From contig NC_134508.1 of assembly GCF_027942865.1 (NCBI RefSeq), positions 32,981,466 to 33,045,465 of the forward strand: a stretch of 64,000 nucleotides of DNA, written 5' to 3'. This DNA comes from Odontesthes bonariensis (Eukaryota > Chordata > Actinopteri > Atheriniformes > Atherinopsidae). Below the pieces are notes generated by a model. That model saw nothing but the letters and a program-made list of their open reading frames with translations, was not told the DNA's origin and searched no databases. The translations under genes were made by a program, and so were the position numbers. Positions 12,795 through 24,421 of the stretch are shown piece after piece (the first letter of the stretch is position 1; every line of letters starts with the position of its first letter).

Positions 12795-15562
12795 CCTGTT
12801 GAGACTAAAAGAGGCATTAAAGAACAGTGTATACTGTTTGGGAGGACTCTCAGATGACTCTCGGTACAAAAACAACAGAGCTGCAACACAAAGTGCTGGT
12901 GAATTTTACAAATTAGCACGCACTGTGACGGCGGCAACAAACTCATGTAATGGATGACATTCAAATGTTACGTATGATCATTTGGGGAGTTTCGTCAATT
13001 TTAAGACATGACAATCGATCGTGTTTGAATATCTCCTCAGAAAAAAAAAATGATACAACTAATGTGGAGTTCTATCAACAATTTTTTTTTGGTCCTTTTT
13101 ATTTTTAAGCCAAAAATACATGAATATAACAGACATAATGAACATAGCAAGGCTGAAAGAAAACTTCAGGTGTAATAGCAGACAATCTCATTCATGTGAT
13201 CAAAATAACAGGAACATTTATCTTCATCTTTAACATCAGACAGCTTCATGTTGAAAAGTTGCAACCAACCAATTCAACAGATTTTTTTTTATTTTTTTGA
13301 AAATGCTGGTGTCACAATTCACAAAAAGCCAAAAATCGCTTCTTTTTTTCCTTTTCAGAGGTGGTCGACCGCATAGTGCAAATGGTCAACAAAACAGCAG
13401 TGCTAATGATGCTGATGCAAACAGTTAAATCTCATACTTTAACGATCCTGCCAGGCCCAAACCACAACTTATCACCTATTTTCTTTTTTTTTTCTTCTTC
13501 TTTTAAACATAGGTACTCAGCCTGTCAAGTTTGAGTTGGTCATCTGATTTTTAGCACCACCTACTGGCTGCATGTGGGACATTTTGAATCTGCAGTGCAC
13601 AAATAGACAGCAAATAAATAACATCAGGGTACTTGTTGATTGGGTTCAGTTCCAAACGGTGCATAATCACTCAAAAATACTTCTGAGGTACACGTCTATT
13701 AAAGTCATCCTTTACCCAAGTAGTATACACCATTTCATGTCAGTTAAATCAAAGTGAAATAATTAACATACATGCCCACATAACAGGCATGCACGCACAG
13801 ACATATTTATATTTAATACACATACTGTAGACATGGACTCAGAAACTACATTCACTCACCACGCAAAATAGATTTAGATGGCTTTTTCAACCCCTCATCA
13901 TACCTCACTTGCTCAAACTCACTTGCATCCTTTCTAAGCTTCAGCACCTATTTAAAGAGAAAACCCACCCTAAAAAACTCATCTTGTCCCACGCAGTCTG
14001 AATCAGGCCCCTGCAGACTGTTGCTCTGGGACAGCACTGATTAGTGTCTTGGCTCTCTGAATTTTATCTTTGGAAGAAATGGGGTTCCTGCACAAACATT
14101 TGAAATATTCTCTTTGCAAAGCTTACCCTGGACATAAGAAACTCTGAAACTCATGGACTGGAATGGTGGAATGCTTAGTGTTGGTTTTTGACTAAGTTTT
14201 AGTGTTGCATCTGGAGGTTTTATGTTGTTTACTGTGTCTTTACACCTAAAAGCAGAAAAAAAAAAGAAAAGAAAAAATCTGATAAAAATCAAATCATAAA
14301 TGCACAATTCTTTAATTCTTCTTTGTTTGGCAAAAGCAAACAGGTTAATATGTGTTTTCTGAACTGGCACAGCAACCTGGGTTCAAAGCCCACTCATGGG
14401 ATTGTGGTACTTTGGCCACCCAAATGGCCCTAAATACACTGTTTTATGGGCTAGACGACCCACACTCTTGATCCTCAAAAGAAACAGGGGCAACTTTTGC
14501 CTGAAAAACAAATGGGTAGAATCAATGAAGGAATAACTGCCCATTTTGAGTGTTGAAATGGACACCTACGCCAAAGTCAGTCATAAATTATGACAAAAGC
14601 CTGAATTAATGGACACATATTTTACATTCGACTTGGCCATATGATCCATTTTCCTCTTGCGGCATGTCCTACCAATGTTCGACTAAATAAAAAAAAAATT
14701 TATTTCATGACTTTTGCTGTAGAAAACGGGCCCTGTCAAAGATAGAACCCACACATTTTGATCAAGATGTGGATCACTTTGCTTTAAAACTGTGAAACAG
14801 GCCTTTGGTATTGGCTGAGAACGACATCTCCGAGTATCCCTGTAGTTTGTTGTCCGTGGAATGAAAAACTAAAAAGATGTGAAGCTGTGAATCTTTACCA
14901 ACGCCAATCACCTGACCCACAAATGAAGGTGACATAAGGGCAAAGATCACTCCAACATGTTCAACCATGTTCTTTCATGACCACACAAGCCATGGAATCC
15001 ATCTTTAAAGAATAGCCTAAAGCAAGTCAGATTTGTAGTCATGATGTAAGGCTGTCATGTGAAGGACTGACAAACATAACCACAATAAAAAAATAATCAA
15101 ACTCTGGCCTAAAATCTATGACCATTGCTCATTTCTGAACTACTGCCAGTCATTTTCAAAATATTCCAGACCCGTGTAGGAACCCCAAAAAGAGAAAGTC
15201 CTCAGTTGCCCATGGGAATACCAAATTAGATGTAGATTGCTTAGGGTGATTTTCCCTTTAATTAGGTGTGTTTGACAGTGGAAATAAAAAATAGTCGTGT
15301 ATCTGTCTTTACAGGTTTATAGCACTCTTAAATGAAGCATTCACACATGCGAATCCGGGTGTTGACCTCAGGTGCGTAGTTTCACCGTAGCAGATGCGAC
15401 TCATCACCTTTCTGTCGTTTGTGTTTCTGTGGAAAGGACCATGGGGTTGTAATGAGTCAGTATAAAACAACTGTTCCATCCCCCTCCAACTCCTCTGCAT
15501 TTAAGGACGCCCAGGGTGTTAAGCTCATCATTCACCATGGGAGTGAGGGGGGCTTTGTCATT
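12791..15562 (-). other. Region downstream of ilrun, possibly including its 3' UTR
   Basis: The ilrun stop codon is at 15563-15565, so its 3' UTR runs to lower coordinates from there. Candidate AATAAA signals on the minus strand (tttatt on the plus strand) occur at 14699-14704 and near 13096. I cannot tell which, if either, is used. No other exon is recognised, and open frames at 14041-14370 and 14383-14565 look like chance. Confidence 0.35.
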
Positions 15563-16565
15563 CTAGCTCTGTCCAAATGGATAGGGACCATGAATACCCT
15601 GGAAAAAAATGAGAGAAAGGGTGTTACTTTTTCGTCTGAGGGTCTATTACAACACAAAACTCATGTGACGACCTCAAAGATGTGATATATGCTTAGGAGC
15701 CACTATACAGTCTGCTATTACCTCCAGTTTTAGGGCCATTACAAGGTCTTTAGCATTTATAAGGAAACCACTTAGTCAAAGTCGTTTTGAATAATTCCCT
15801 CTTATATGCAAGCTGGCTAACAAAGTCAAATGGCTCTCAACAGTCCTGTTCAGCCACCCACAGATAGCCTGTGAGTTCAAACTACGAACAAAGGTTCAGC
15901 CACAATGTGATACCTCTGTATAATCTAATAACAATGAATTTAATAGAGTAAGTGAGTCTCAAAGCTGACGAGCAGCTTCAATCAACAGAAACGAACTTCG
16001 TTTCATAAAGCTGTACGTTAATGTTTACGTGTTGTGGAAAATAAGCAACACGTTGAATGCCAGTAATACTTACAGAAGTAAAATAATTACACACTAGAAA
16101 ACACAAGTGTGACTCATCAATAAACAAGAAGTGTTAAGTTGGATCATGACTTAGGTGGTAACTGGATATCAGCTGGTAGACTGTACAGTCAAAATGACTC
16201 CAACATAAAGATTGTGTAGTTCCTGTACTGAGAGATCTTTCAGTTACAAGAAAGTTTTATCACAACACTTTCCACTCTGAAAGTCTCCAAACATATGTCA
16301 GACTGCAAAGAAAGCTGGTTTGTACGGTGGCCGACAAGTGCAAACGCGCTGCAAACAGAAAAACAAATCCAACAGTAAAACGCTGCAAGAGAAAAATGCA
16401 GCAATCACAAAAACAACCGGAGCACACGCGCTGCAAACTCCAAAACACATGCAAGAGGAAAACGCGCTACAGAATCCAAAGTGCAGTGCGTTTGCCGTGT
16501 CGATCACGGTAGGTTTGAATTTCAACAAGGTTTCGCACAAAATTAAAGTGACAGCTGTACGCTGC

Positions 16566-16609
<44 letters not shown>

Positions 16610-19600
16610 CTCCCATCAGGACGTATCATTCTGCTCCTCTGCCAAAAATATCCAGTTATACACAAAATATATCGGTATTGCATTCAGCATTCAACACTTA
16701 AATTCAATAACTTTTAAAAGCTCAAAAGTTTGGGACAAACGATACCATTGAAGTGGCAATACATGCAACGCTTTTAGAGCAGCATTTTCTTTTTTAACAT
16801 GGACATTAATAAGTTTGCCCATTTTTTATTTGTGTGACCTTTTGGGCTTCATAAGGGAGCACCAGAGAAGTTTGTGAACCTTAAAAGCAAGTACTTCTGA
16901 CTCGTTTTGAAGAACACTGACTTTTGCTATACACATTCCAGGGCCTGAAACTACTAAAGAGCAATTAAAATGGCAAAATAATCCGGTGCTACTGTGAAAC
17001 TTTGTCCTGCCGCTGCAAATAACACATCTCATTACAAAAAGAAGGTTTCGGTGTCGCAGGGCTTATTTTCACGAGCCAGAGGCCAACTTAGAACCAGTTC
17101 CATCTGTTTCAACTGCCAATGCTCTGGCTCCAGCACCAAAAAAAACAAAACAACAGCAGTGCTACACAAGCACCCAGTTTTTGCTGGGCCAGAGCAAAGA
17201 ACTGTTTATGTCAGATCAACTCAAATGCTCTGACCCCCGTGTTTAAACAGCCAAAGGATGTTTTTTTTTTTCCAGAGCCACGTAAACAGCTTCTCTGGCT
17301 GCAGAAAACCAAACCAATTCTTGGCTTGAACCCACTTAGAACTAGCCTGGGCGAAAGCCGACTGTTGACTCAAACAGTCTGGGAAAACCCAAGAGGAATC
17401 CGTTTCCATGGAGGGCGGGACCTTACCCAGCAACTTAAATTCATTGGAGTGACGGAGTTCCCTTAACCAATCATAATGTTTAGAAATGACGTTGGTTATG
17501 CGCCGAGGTTCATGGTTACTCTCGCGAGGCTCTAGCTCGCGAATCACGCTTCCCACATCCGCTTTTATTATACCGGTACCATTTGATAAATCAAACTTTT
17601 CCCAAAGCCAGTTGGAAGGAGAGCTACGACATCCTTGCCACTAACAAAATTGACGAGGCATTCCTCTTGCTCTCGTTTTAATTGTGTAATGATCTCCAGA
17701 GTTGAGACAACTTCATGGATAGCTTCTAGCGTTCTTCCGTCGCCATGTTTATTTCCGCTGCGGTTGAACTACAATTATATGGACTACAATGGACTCCGCG
17801 CGTGAGTTCTGCGTCACCACTCGCAACTGTTTGCTGATTGGCAAAACACTGAGCGAACCGAGGTAGGGGGATTTGGCCAGACTATGTGCGGAGCCAAAAT
17901 CTTTGGGCGGAAGTACGTAGGATGGCGTCGCCAGGCTAACTTAGAACTGGCTCCAGCACCAACTCTGAACCAGTGCTGGAATGACTTTGGTCTAAAAGAG
18001 GTTACAATGTGACTCTTGAACCTTTTTAAACCAGACAACTTTTAAACTCAGATACAGATATCCTATTCCAGACCCTGTAGATAGATCCAGAGCACTCCTA
18101 ATGTCCTTCATTTTGATTGACCTGCCACACTCTATGAGGTCACAACAGAAAAAGCACTTGATATGCCAAAGAAAGGCCATAAATCTATATACACATACCT
18201 GGCCATAAGTCACCATGGAAAGATTGGTTTGGAGACCATTTGATGCTCTATTTACAGCATTATGAGACAGTCCGTTCTGATCTTGCTGGATTGGCTCTTG
18301 TGTGCGTTCCCAGGCTCCACCGGGATCTCTGAAACCGTTGTCAGTGGCATCATGCTTGTTCTTCTGTGGCGAGGCAAAGGGGTTGAAGTCTCTCTGCACG
18401 TTGCGCTGGGGTTGCGTGTTAAATTCTGTCTCGAAGGAGGAAAGCTGCTGAGTCACACCAAGGAGGCCTCCAACTTCTACACTAAGAATCACCCAGATTA
18501 CATCTGCAGAAAACAGAAACGTGCACAAACATGGAATCACTCCACATGACTGAGCAAAGAGAGCCATGTACTGATCTTCTGGGTCTTTTATTTCTATTGA
18601 AATAATATTTTTTGTTTAGATGGCAAAGGAAGCCATGTAAGGGCATCATCCTGGACTCAAGAAAATTGCAAGAAAGACAAGTAAACATTTAACAAAATTG
18701 CAACAAAAGTTAGTTGCAGCCCAATGAGCTGAAGCCATGCCGTTCTCCTACCTCCATAAAATAATCCAGTGGCTGTACACATCCTCCACTGGCCCTGGTA
18801 CATGCCTGGATTTGTGGGACTTCGCATCTGCACACTCACATCTGAGATTTCCTGTGGGTCTAGAGACTTCACCATAACGGTGTTTACATGCCCAAACTGA
18901 TCCCCTCCGATGTATTTAAGACAAACCCCCGGCGGCCACGACTCTGCACCTATAATTTACAAAAATGAATTCAGTCAAAACACAGTTAGGGAAGTAAATA
19001 CAGAAATCATTACCTGTGTAACTTTCTCCTGCTGTATGAAGAGTTAAAAAGGATACTTCACTAAGCACAAAGGGTAAATACATTGGCATGTACCTGTGTT
19101 TTGTATCCTCCAGGTTTTTGTGAACGGCGTATCTGGAGGGACAGACTCTCCTTCCCCAATTGTCACATCTTCAACAAATGACATGGATGGCGTGTTGATG
19201 TTGGGGCCTTCGCAGTCGTAATATGCACCAATAGCAGCCTGCAGGTTCCTGCTCCAACACAGAACAAAAAGAATGTTATCACGGGTCAACATTAATCAGG
19301 TAACACTAAGTAACTCCAGCCATGATTATTTTATTTTTCTAATGTTCCAACCTAAACTAACATCCACAGAACAGTCTGTCCAAGTCTTTGTATTTGGAAA
19401 GACTTTTACTTTGTATTTATGTTTCACAATATTAATAACAGTAACACTTGGCACGTCAGGAGGCCTGAACACTTGTTTCACCTCCGAAAGAGATGAGACA
19501 GATGTCATGATATTCAAAACAACCTCAGGAGTTGTGTGTATGATGAAACAGTCATTTTATTATTTGCCACTGGGGCTTGTAAAGGTACTGCAGCTCACTT

Positions 19601-22600
19601 CTGCTACTCATCAGATACTGAACCGAGAAAAATCCACCCAAAAATTGATTTCAACAGGCCAACATTAATAGCTTCATTGATCTGTTAAAGTGCAGGCCTT
19701 CAGTCATTTGACACTTTTACAATTGCGCTCCTAATGACTTCATTCAGACATAACCACGACAGTGATGGAGGCAGTGGTCTGGGATATTAGCCATTTGCGT
19801 GAGATTGGACAATAATTCAAGTGAATCATCGTTCCAACGTCCTTTGAGTCCTGTTTGGACAACATGTCATGTCGACAATTCATGCTAGCTTGAACACTGA
19901 ATTTTGCACTGACACTGCAATGTAATAATGCCCTTCATTAAAACTCTGCTGTCTGGTAAATATCCACATAGGTCAAGGTCCACATCTCCAGTTTGAAGTA
20001 AAAACTTACATATCTAGACTCCCGGTTGAGCAGCCATAACACTGACGTTTTATCTCCATCTTGACACCACTGCTACACAGTCAGAAAAGACTCATCTGTG
20101 CATCAAAGCGCATCCGTTTTAACAGACAAAGCATTACTGTCTAATTAACAGCAATATACTGATCAACCAGCTAATCAAATGATAAGCTGACAATTATTTG
20201 ATTTTACTTGATAAAAAGGATGGGTCGCCCGTAAAAAAAAAATGTAAAATTAAAAAAAAGGAATGCAGGCATATTTAAAGTGCTAAAAGCGTTGTCAGTG
20301 AGACTGCTGTGAGGTCATTTTCTAATGATATGAAGACATTTACAACCCCCGATTCCAAATGAGTTGGGATGGTGTGTAAAATATCTATTAAAAACAGAAT
20401 CCAATCATTTGAAGACCTCAATCAATTTCATAAATTCAATAACTATAACTTAGATGCAGAGTCTCTCAGGAATAAAGCTGGGCAGAGGTTCAATGATCTG
20501 AAAAAAAAAAAAAACTACATCCATAAATAGTGGATCGAGTTCAGAATAATGTTCCTCGACACAAAATTTTGACTATGAATAGTCCACCACCTACAGTACA
20601 TAATATAATCAAAAGCAGAGTAAAGCTCTACCATACAAAGAAGAGGTCATATGTGAACATGATCCAGGCACTCCAAGGCACCACCGATGCTGAAAAGTAT
20701 GTCCCTGTGTTAGAGCAACACATGCTCCCATCCAGAGGATGCCCATCTCAGGGAAGGCCTTGTATATTTCAACAAGACAAGGTTAAACCGCACACTGCTT
20801 CCATTACATCAGCATTGCTTGCTTCATAGTAAAAGAGTTCGGGTGCTGGACTGACCTGCCTGCGGTCCAGAGCCCTTCACCATCCGAAAACATTCGGATG
20901 GTGAAGGGCTACAATCCAGTATCAGAGAAGAACGAGACAACATTCCTCTCCAGAAGGACCAGCAACTGCTCTCCTATGTTCCTGGACATCTGCAGACTGT
21001 TGTTTAAAGAGGGGAATGCTACACCGTGGTAAACGGCCCTGTCCCATCTTTTCTGAAACATGTTGCTGCCATCAAACTCAAGATGAGCCCATATTGTTCA
21101 TGAAATAATAAAATATCTTACTTTCAATGTTGGTTATGTTTTCTATTTTCCATTGTGTATAAAATATTAATTTATGTTATTTGCAAATCATTGCATTCTG
21201 TTTTTTTTATTTTCTTATTTACATTTTAAACAGCATACCAACTTTTTTGGGTTTGGGTTTTTTGTAGACACTGTAGAGTGCAGAAAAGATCAGCCACAAC
21301 ATTAAAACCGCGCCTCATCTTATTCAAATCTAATATTCTGCTGGGAGAATCTGCATCGTGACCAGTTTGACATTTGCTACCAACCTAAACATTTCTGTAG
21401 ACCACTTACACTCATCTAATTCAGCAACAGCACACCAGCAAAAACTACTTAGGAAGGGCTCTAAAATCATCCCCTATAAACTGTAAAAATAACTATGAAC
21501 CCAGACCAAAAGCTCTCCGGATACCAATATGATGGGATATGATGGCATTTGTGGGAAGCAAGCAGAGTCCACTACATACCCCCGCTGCCATCTACAAGTT
21601 TCAAAGACTCCAGGACACCCCCAGATGTTGTACACCCACATCCTGACTGACGAAGGCATGAAGAGGACCTGCTCAATATCAGCTCAAAGCTGTCGTAATG
21701 TCATGACTGATCGGTGTCGGTGTTCACTTGATTTTAATGGTTAGAATAACACATTTTGGAATATACAGAAATAAAACAAAGAACTCCAACTGGCCACTGT
21801 AACACATATATTGGTAAAAACTACATGATAACGATGCTAACGTTTATGTGATGAATGATGTGACAAACCTAACCCCCACAAAAAAGCCAAAAATCAGGGT
21901 TCAGTGGACGACCTACGACATCTGTGGCTTGATGACATCATATTTTCGTAATATGACTCCAAACGGAGGACGTGTAAATTCTGCTATTTGGTCGGATTTT
22001 GCCATCACGCGCGTTGCTACCCTAGCCACTGATTGCTGAGCAATTAAAGGGGAGAGTTCAGCTGAGCGGGGACGGTTTGATCAAGCCCACTTGTTGTTGA
22101 TAGATCACGACTGGTTACGTCATCACACCTACGTGCGGCGGCTGGCGCTGCCTTGAGTTGTGGTTTCCCGAAAAGCTCACTCAAAACTGGCTCCTCACGC
22201 TATTATGTAACAGTAGCAGTCACAATCAAAGCCACCGAGAGCTCGTTGTGTGTGAATTAGCATGCTAGCTCATTAGCCTGCTTGCTCAATGTATATGTAC
22301 CCTTTTCACCTTATTGCAATTCCTGGTTGGAGCAAACTTTACATTTCACTTCCGTTTGCCACTGATCGCCCAGTAAGAGTTAACTGCCATTTCCCGTAAA
22401 GGGACGAATAAATTACCCATACAGCTACTCCCATCATTAACTAAGTACCATGTGTGGCTGCCTGCAGTTCTTTTAAAATTATTTCAACATACGCTAACTG
22501 GCTAATTGTGCAGCTAGATTAGCGTCATGTTGCTGGTCGACAACAGGCCCCCCCCGTATCCCCGCGCTCACCAGTTGGTCATGTCCAGGAAGAACGCGCA

Positions 22601-22729
22601 GCCGGCTGGGTTAAGCTGGAAGCCCAGTAGCCTCTGAAACTCCGATATTAGGACGTCCTTGTCCGTGGTGCCCATGCAGCTGAACTTCTGCATGAGCTCC
22701 GCGTCCACATCCATGTCCGTGCCCTCCAT
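15563..22729 (-). CDS. ilrun: ilrun, inflammation and lipid regulator with UBA-like and NBR1-like domains
   Basis: Homolog of human ILRUN (C6orf106), known as a dampener of IRF3-dependent antiviral and cytokine transcription through p300/CBP. Coding exons on the minus strand: 22572-22729, 19094-19248, 18752-18949, 18199-18503 and 15563-15598. They total 852 bp (283 residues plus stop), and all introns are GT-AG with phases that join. Exon 1 encodes the UBA-like part (MQKFSCMGTTDKDVLISEFQ, then FFLDMTNW split by intron 1). Exons 2-4 give the NBR1-like beta-sandwich (TWRIQNTG, GMYQGQWRMCTATGLFYG, VIWVILSVEVGGLLGVTQQL). Exon 4 ends in a disordered tail containing FNPFASPQKN. The last coding exon has only 12 codons, GIHGPYPFGQS and a stop. 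Human ILRUN has 298 residues. The gene diverges from snrpc across 1.7 kb. Confidence 0.96.
16323..16490 (+). mobile_element. One-ended relative of the TACGGTGGCCGA repeat element
   Basis: It starts TACGGTGGCCGACAAGTGC, against TACGGTGGCCGAGAAGGGC at 38395, identical at 17 of 19 positions. It is followed by a run of roughly 17-25-bp units that end in aaac or similar (for example gcgctgcaaac at 16347, and again at 16430). This resembles the design of the full element at 38395-39161, with a different monomer. No matching right end (ggccaccgta) is visible nearby, so the copy is truncated or its other end has diverged. Confidence 0.55.
16568..16607. repeat. (TG)n microsatellite
   Basis: Forty bases of uninterrupted TG dinucleotides in ilrun intron 4. 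Confidence 0.95.
17343..17938 (-). mobile_element. Short DNA transposon with helicase N-terminus, copy C (596 bp)
   Basis: It is flanked by a perfect 9-bp direct repeat, acttagaac, at 17334-17342 and 17939-17947. The left end is TAGCCTGGGCGA and the right end read inward is TAGCCTGGCGAC, so about 11 bp of inverted repeat with one extra G. The coding remnant is on the minus strand, the same sense as ilrun, whose intron 4 it occupies. A CCAAT box (tgattgg on the plus strand, 17835-17841) lies about 90 bp before its ATG. Its length is within 3 bp of copy B. It is non-autonomous, as no transposase is encoded. Confidence 0.85.
17568..17746 (-). pseudogene. N-terminal RecQ-like helicase fragment in copy C
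   Basis: The ATG at 17746 (aacATGG context) opens MATEER. A missing base then shifts the frame, and the shifted frame reads LEAIHEVVSTLEIITQLKRE, QEECLVNFVSGKD and VVALLPTGFGKSLIYQMVPV before a TAA at 17568. LPTGFGKS is a Walker A (P-loop) motif of the RecQ/DEAD-like superfamily 2 type, and the Gln-containing stretch before it resembles the RecQ motif 0 region. Nothing after motif I is present, so no helicase can be made. The close match to copy B across this block (VVALLPTGFGKSLIYQ against VFALLPTGFGKSLIYQ) is the strongest family evidence. Confidence 0.75.
20530..20829 (+). pseudogene. Tc1/mariner-like transposase fragment with internal deletions
   Basis: The 99-codon frame joins non-adjacent parts of a Tc1-like transposase. 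PTVHNIIK is from the helix-turn-helix DNA-binding region. VKLYHTKKRSYVNMIQ is from the linker. AEKYVPVLEQHMLPS and then PCIFQQDKVKPHTASIT is the segment around the second catalytic Asp (QQD). The first catalytic Asp region is deleted and the frame stops after ITSALLAS. After the stop, traces of the following segment (VRVLD, then the tgcggtccag block) continue to about 20870. It is not functional. Confidence 0.75.
20871..20910. repeat. Perfect 18-bp-arm hairpin inside the mariner copy
   Basis: agcccttcaccatccgaa (20871-20888), loop aaca, then ttcggatggtgaagggct (20893-20910). The arms match at 18 of 18 positions. It sits where related transposase genes encode PDLSPIEN, so the right arm looks like a local rewrite copied from the left. 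Confidence 0.9.
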
Positions 22730-24421
22730 GGGTGGCGGGTGTCCCGCAGCAGAGACGGGTGGTGTGGGGGTCCTCTCTCAGTTCAGTCCGAGGCCTTGTC
22801 CAGCCATAACAACCAGCTCAACAACAACAACCGTCAGTGCGCATGGCACGACCAGGGGGACGATGTTTGACGTTGCAACAGCGAGAGCGTCACCTTCAAC
22901 GTCATCTGTTGCCATTTGTGGCCACATTTTCATTGGCTTATCAATGAAATTGATGTTGTTCATTTTTTTAGCTCGGTACTGCCAAATTAACTTGATTGAT
23001 ATAGTATATTTTTTCCCGATAAATAACAGTCAAACAATAATGTTTCAAGCAAGTGTTTTGATGTGGGTTAATCCACGTTATTTTTACGAAACGTAAAAAA
23101 CAATGAACCAACATTGAGCCCCATTTTAAGAAAATGTAGTCTATGCTGATGGATGTCTTTATCTTTTTTTTTATGTATATGATAATAAATATATTATTTG
23201 TGATTTGGTGCCAGCATCACATTTAAAAAGTTGCTTTAAGGTTATGTTTATCATTGTTTTTTTCAAGTTTTTAAAAAAATTGTTATTATCAATTTCTGTA
23301 TTTCAAGGAGTAAATTTTTTTGCATTTATGTTATATTTCCATGTCTTAATGTTTTTCTATGGGTGACCTATCTGCAGGCAGCCAGTTTAGCAACCTGGTT
23401 GTTTTTCCTGAAGATACATTTCTGGCAAGGCAAGGCCTTCAGTGACATAGACAACATCGGCATGACAGCAAATGTTGTTTCAGACTCTGTATATCATACA
23501 GTATAAGTGGAAGTTGGACATCCTCACAGATTTTTTTTCTAAAAAGAAAATCATGTTCCTGGCGTTTTGCCACCTATGAATATCTTTAAGGTTGCAATAT
23601 ATACCTCAGTAACTCGTCTACACACTTCAGCAGATTATCTTGGGTATAATATTAGCATAAATCATAAAGATGATACCAATTATACTAGATGATATGATAT
23701 GATATGATATGATATGATATGATATGATATGGCTAAATCTTTTTTCATTCTAATTTGTATCATGTTTAAATAATGTCATGGTACAACTTGCCTGTTTTAG
23801 CTTTTGGATGCCACAAAGGAACAAAGGTTTCAAATACAGTTTTAGGTAAACTTTCAGTTGGTTGAATTTGGAGACTTAAGTCATTTGCTGGTGAATAAAT
23901 GTTGAACTGCTGCATTTATCAACTGTATGCCTCAGAAAAAGTTTGTGATGAAATTTCAGTACCTCTTTGTAATACTGCAAACAATAATTTCTTCAGAATT
24001 GGTACCAAATCTCAACCTTCTTGATGTTGATTTTGTTCATTTCTTCTGATACTTGCAATAGTGGATTGAATTATCATTTTACAACTGAACATTCAGTTTT
24101 GAGGGACTTAATTTTGAGTAATTCTATTCTAAACTTGTGATTCCTTTCAGTAAGAAATAAAGGACATAATTGAGAAATTAGTGAGCAAAAAGCTTTATTT
24201 TATTTATCTAAAAAATATATTTTTAATCAATAGCTTCTCCAGTCAAACTAGTTGAACTACCGAGACTGAATGAGGCAAAAATGGATTCAAACAAACGGAA
24301 CTTTGCCTCTATTCAGTTACTTCTCGGCCAGGCGGAACTGATGAAGGTTAGGCTCAATTTCTGGTCGGGACATTTATAGGCAGCACAGGAATCGCGCTCT
24401 CTACAGAGCTTGCTTCAAATC
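22730..24421. promoter_or_regulatory. ilrun-snrpc divergent intergenic region
   Basis: 1.7 kb separates the ilrun and snrpc start codons, which point away from each other, so it must hold both 5' UTRs and promoters. The ilrun side (22540-22860) is GC-richer than its surroundings. The snrpc side has a GC-richer patch with a catttataggcagc block at 24370-24384. The middle is AT-rich and has a (gatat)n microsatellite at 23691-23731. Transcription start sites cannot be placed. Confidence 0.5.
23691..23731. repeat. (GATAT)n pentanucleotide microsatellite
   Basis: About eight perfect copies of gatat between the ilrun and snrpc promoters. Confidence 0.95.

Larger units (their letters stand above)
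15599..18198 (-). other. ilrun intron 4, repeat-rich
   Basis: This intron separates the 36-bp terminal coding exon from exon 4. It contains the start of a TACGGTGGCCGA element at 16323, a TG microsatellite at 16568-16607 and transposon copy C at 17343-17938. Copy C is inserted in an older repeat whose flanks include gctctggctccagcacc at 17120-17136 and ggctccagcacc again at 17949-17960. Confidence 0.8.
20341..21266 (+). mobile_element. Degraded Tc1/mariner-superfamily element (926 bp)
   Basis: The left end is tacaacccccgattccaaat and the right end read inward is tacaaaaaacccaaacccaa, followed by agttgg in both. These are degenerate but clearly related terminal inverted repeats of the teleost mariner type that starts TACAACCCC. 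Internal coding scraps on the plus strand match Tc1-like transposase. The copy is about half the expected length and has internal deletions. Confidence 0.8.
19249..22571 (-). other. ilrun intron 1 with a mariner-like element
   Basis: A 3.3-kb intron splitting the Trp codon of DMTNW. Its main recognisable content is the Tc1/mariner-like copy at 20341-21266. A GC-richer stretch around 21890-22200 with inverted-repeat-like text could be another old transposon, but I cannot bound it. Confidence 0.75.

Noticed and set aside
12677..12964. 95-residue minus-strand open frame with poly-CV
   Set aside because: Created by the CA microsatellite at 12754-12790.
14041..14565. Two minus-strand open frames downstream of ilrun
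   Set aside because: No homology recognised. They fall where an ilrun 3' UTR or spacer is expected, and composition is not coding-like.
16320..16751. 143-residue plus-strand open frame
   Set aside because: It is made by the short-period repeat of the TACGGTGGCCGA element plus the TG microsatellite (poly-CV residues). It shows no coding signal.
18262..18549. 95-residue plus-strand open frame
   Set aside because: Antisense shadow of ilrun exon 4.
22659..23096. 145-residue plus-strand open frame
   Set aside because: Antisense to ilrun exon 1 and its GC-rich promoter. No recognisable domain.
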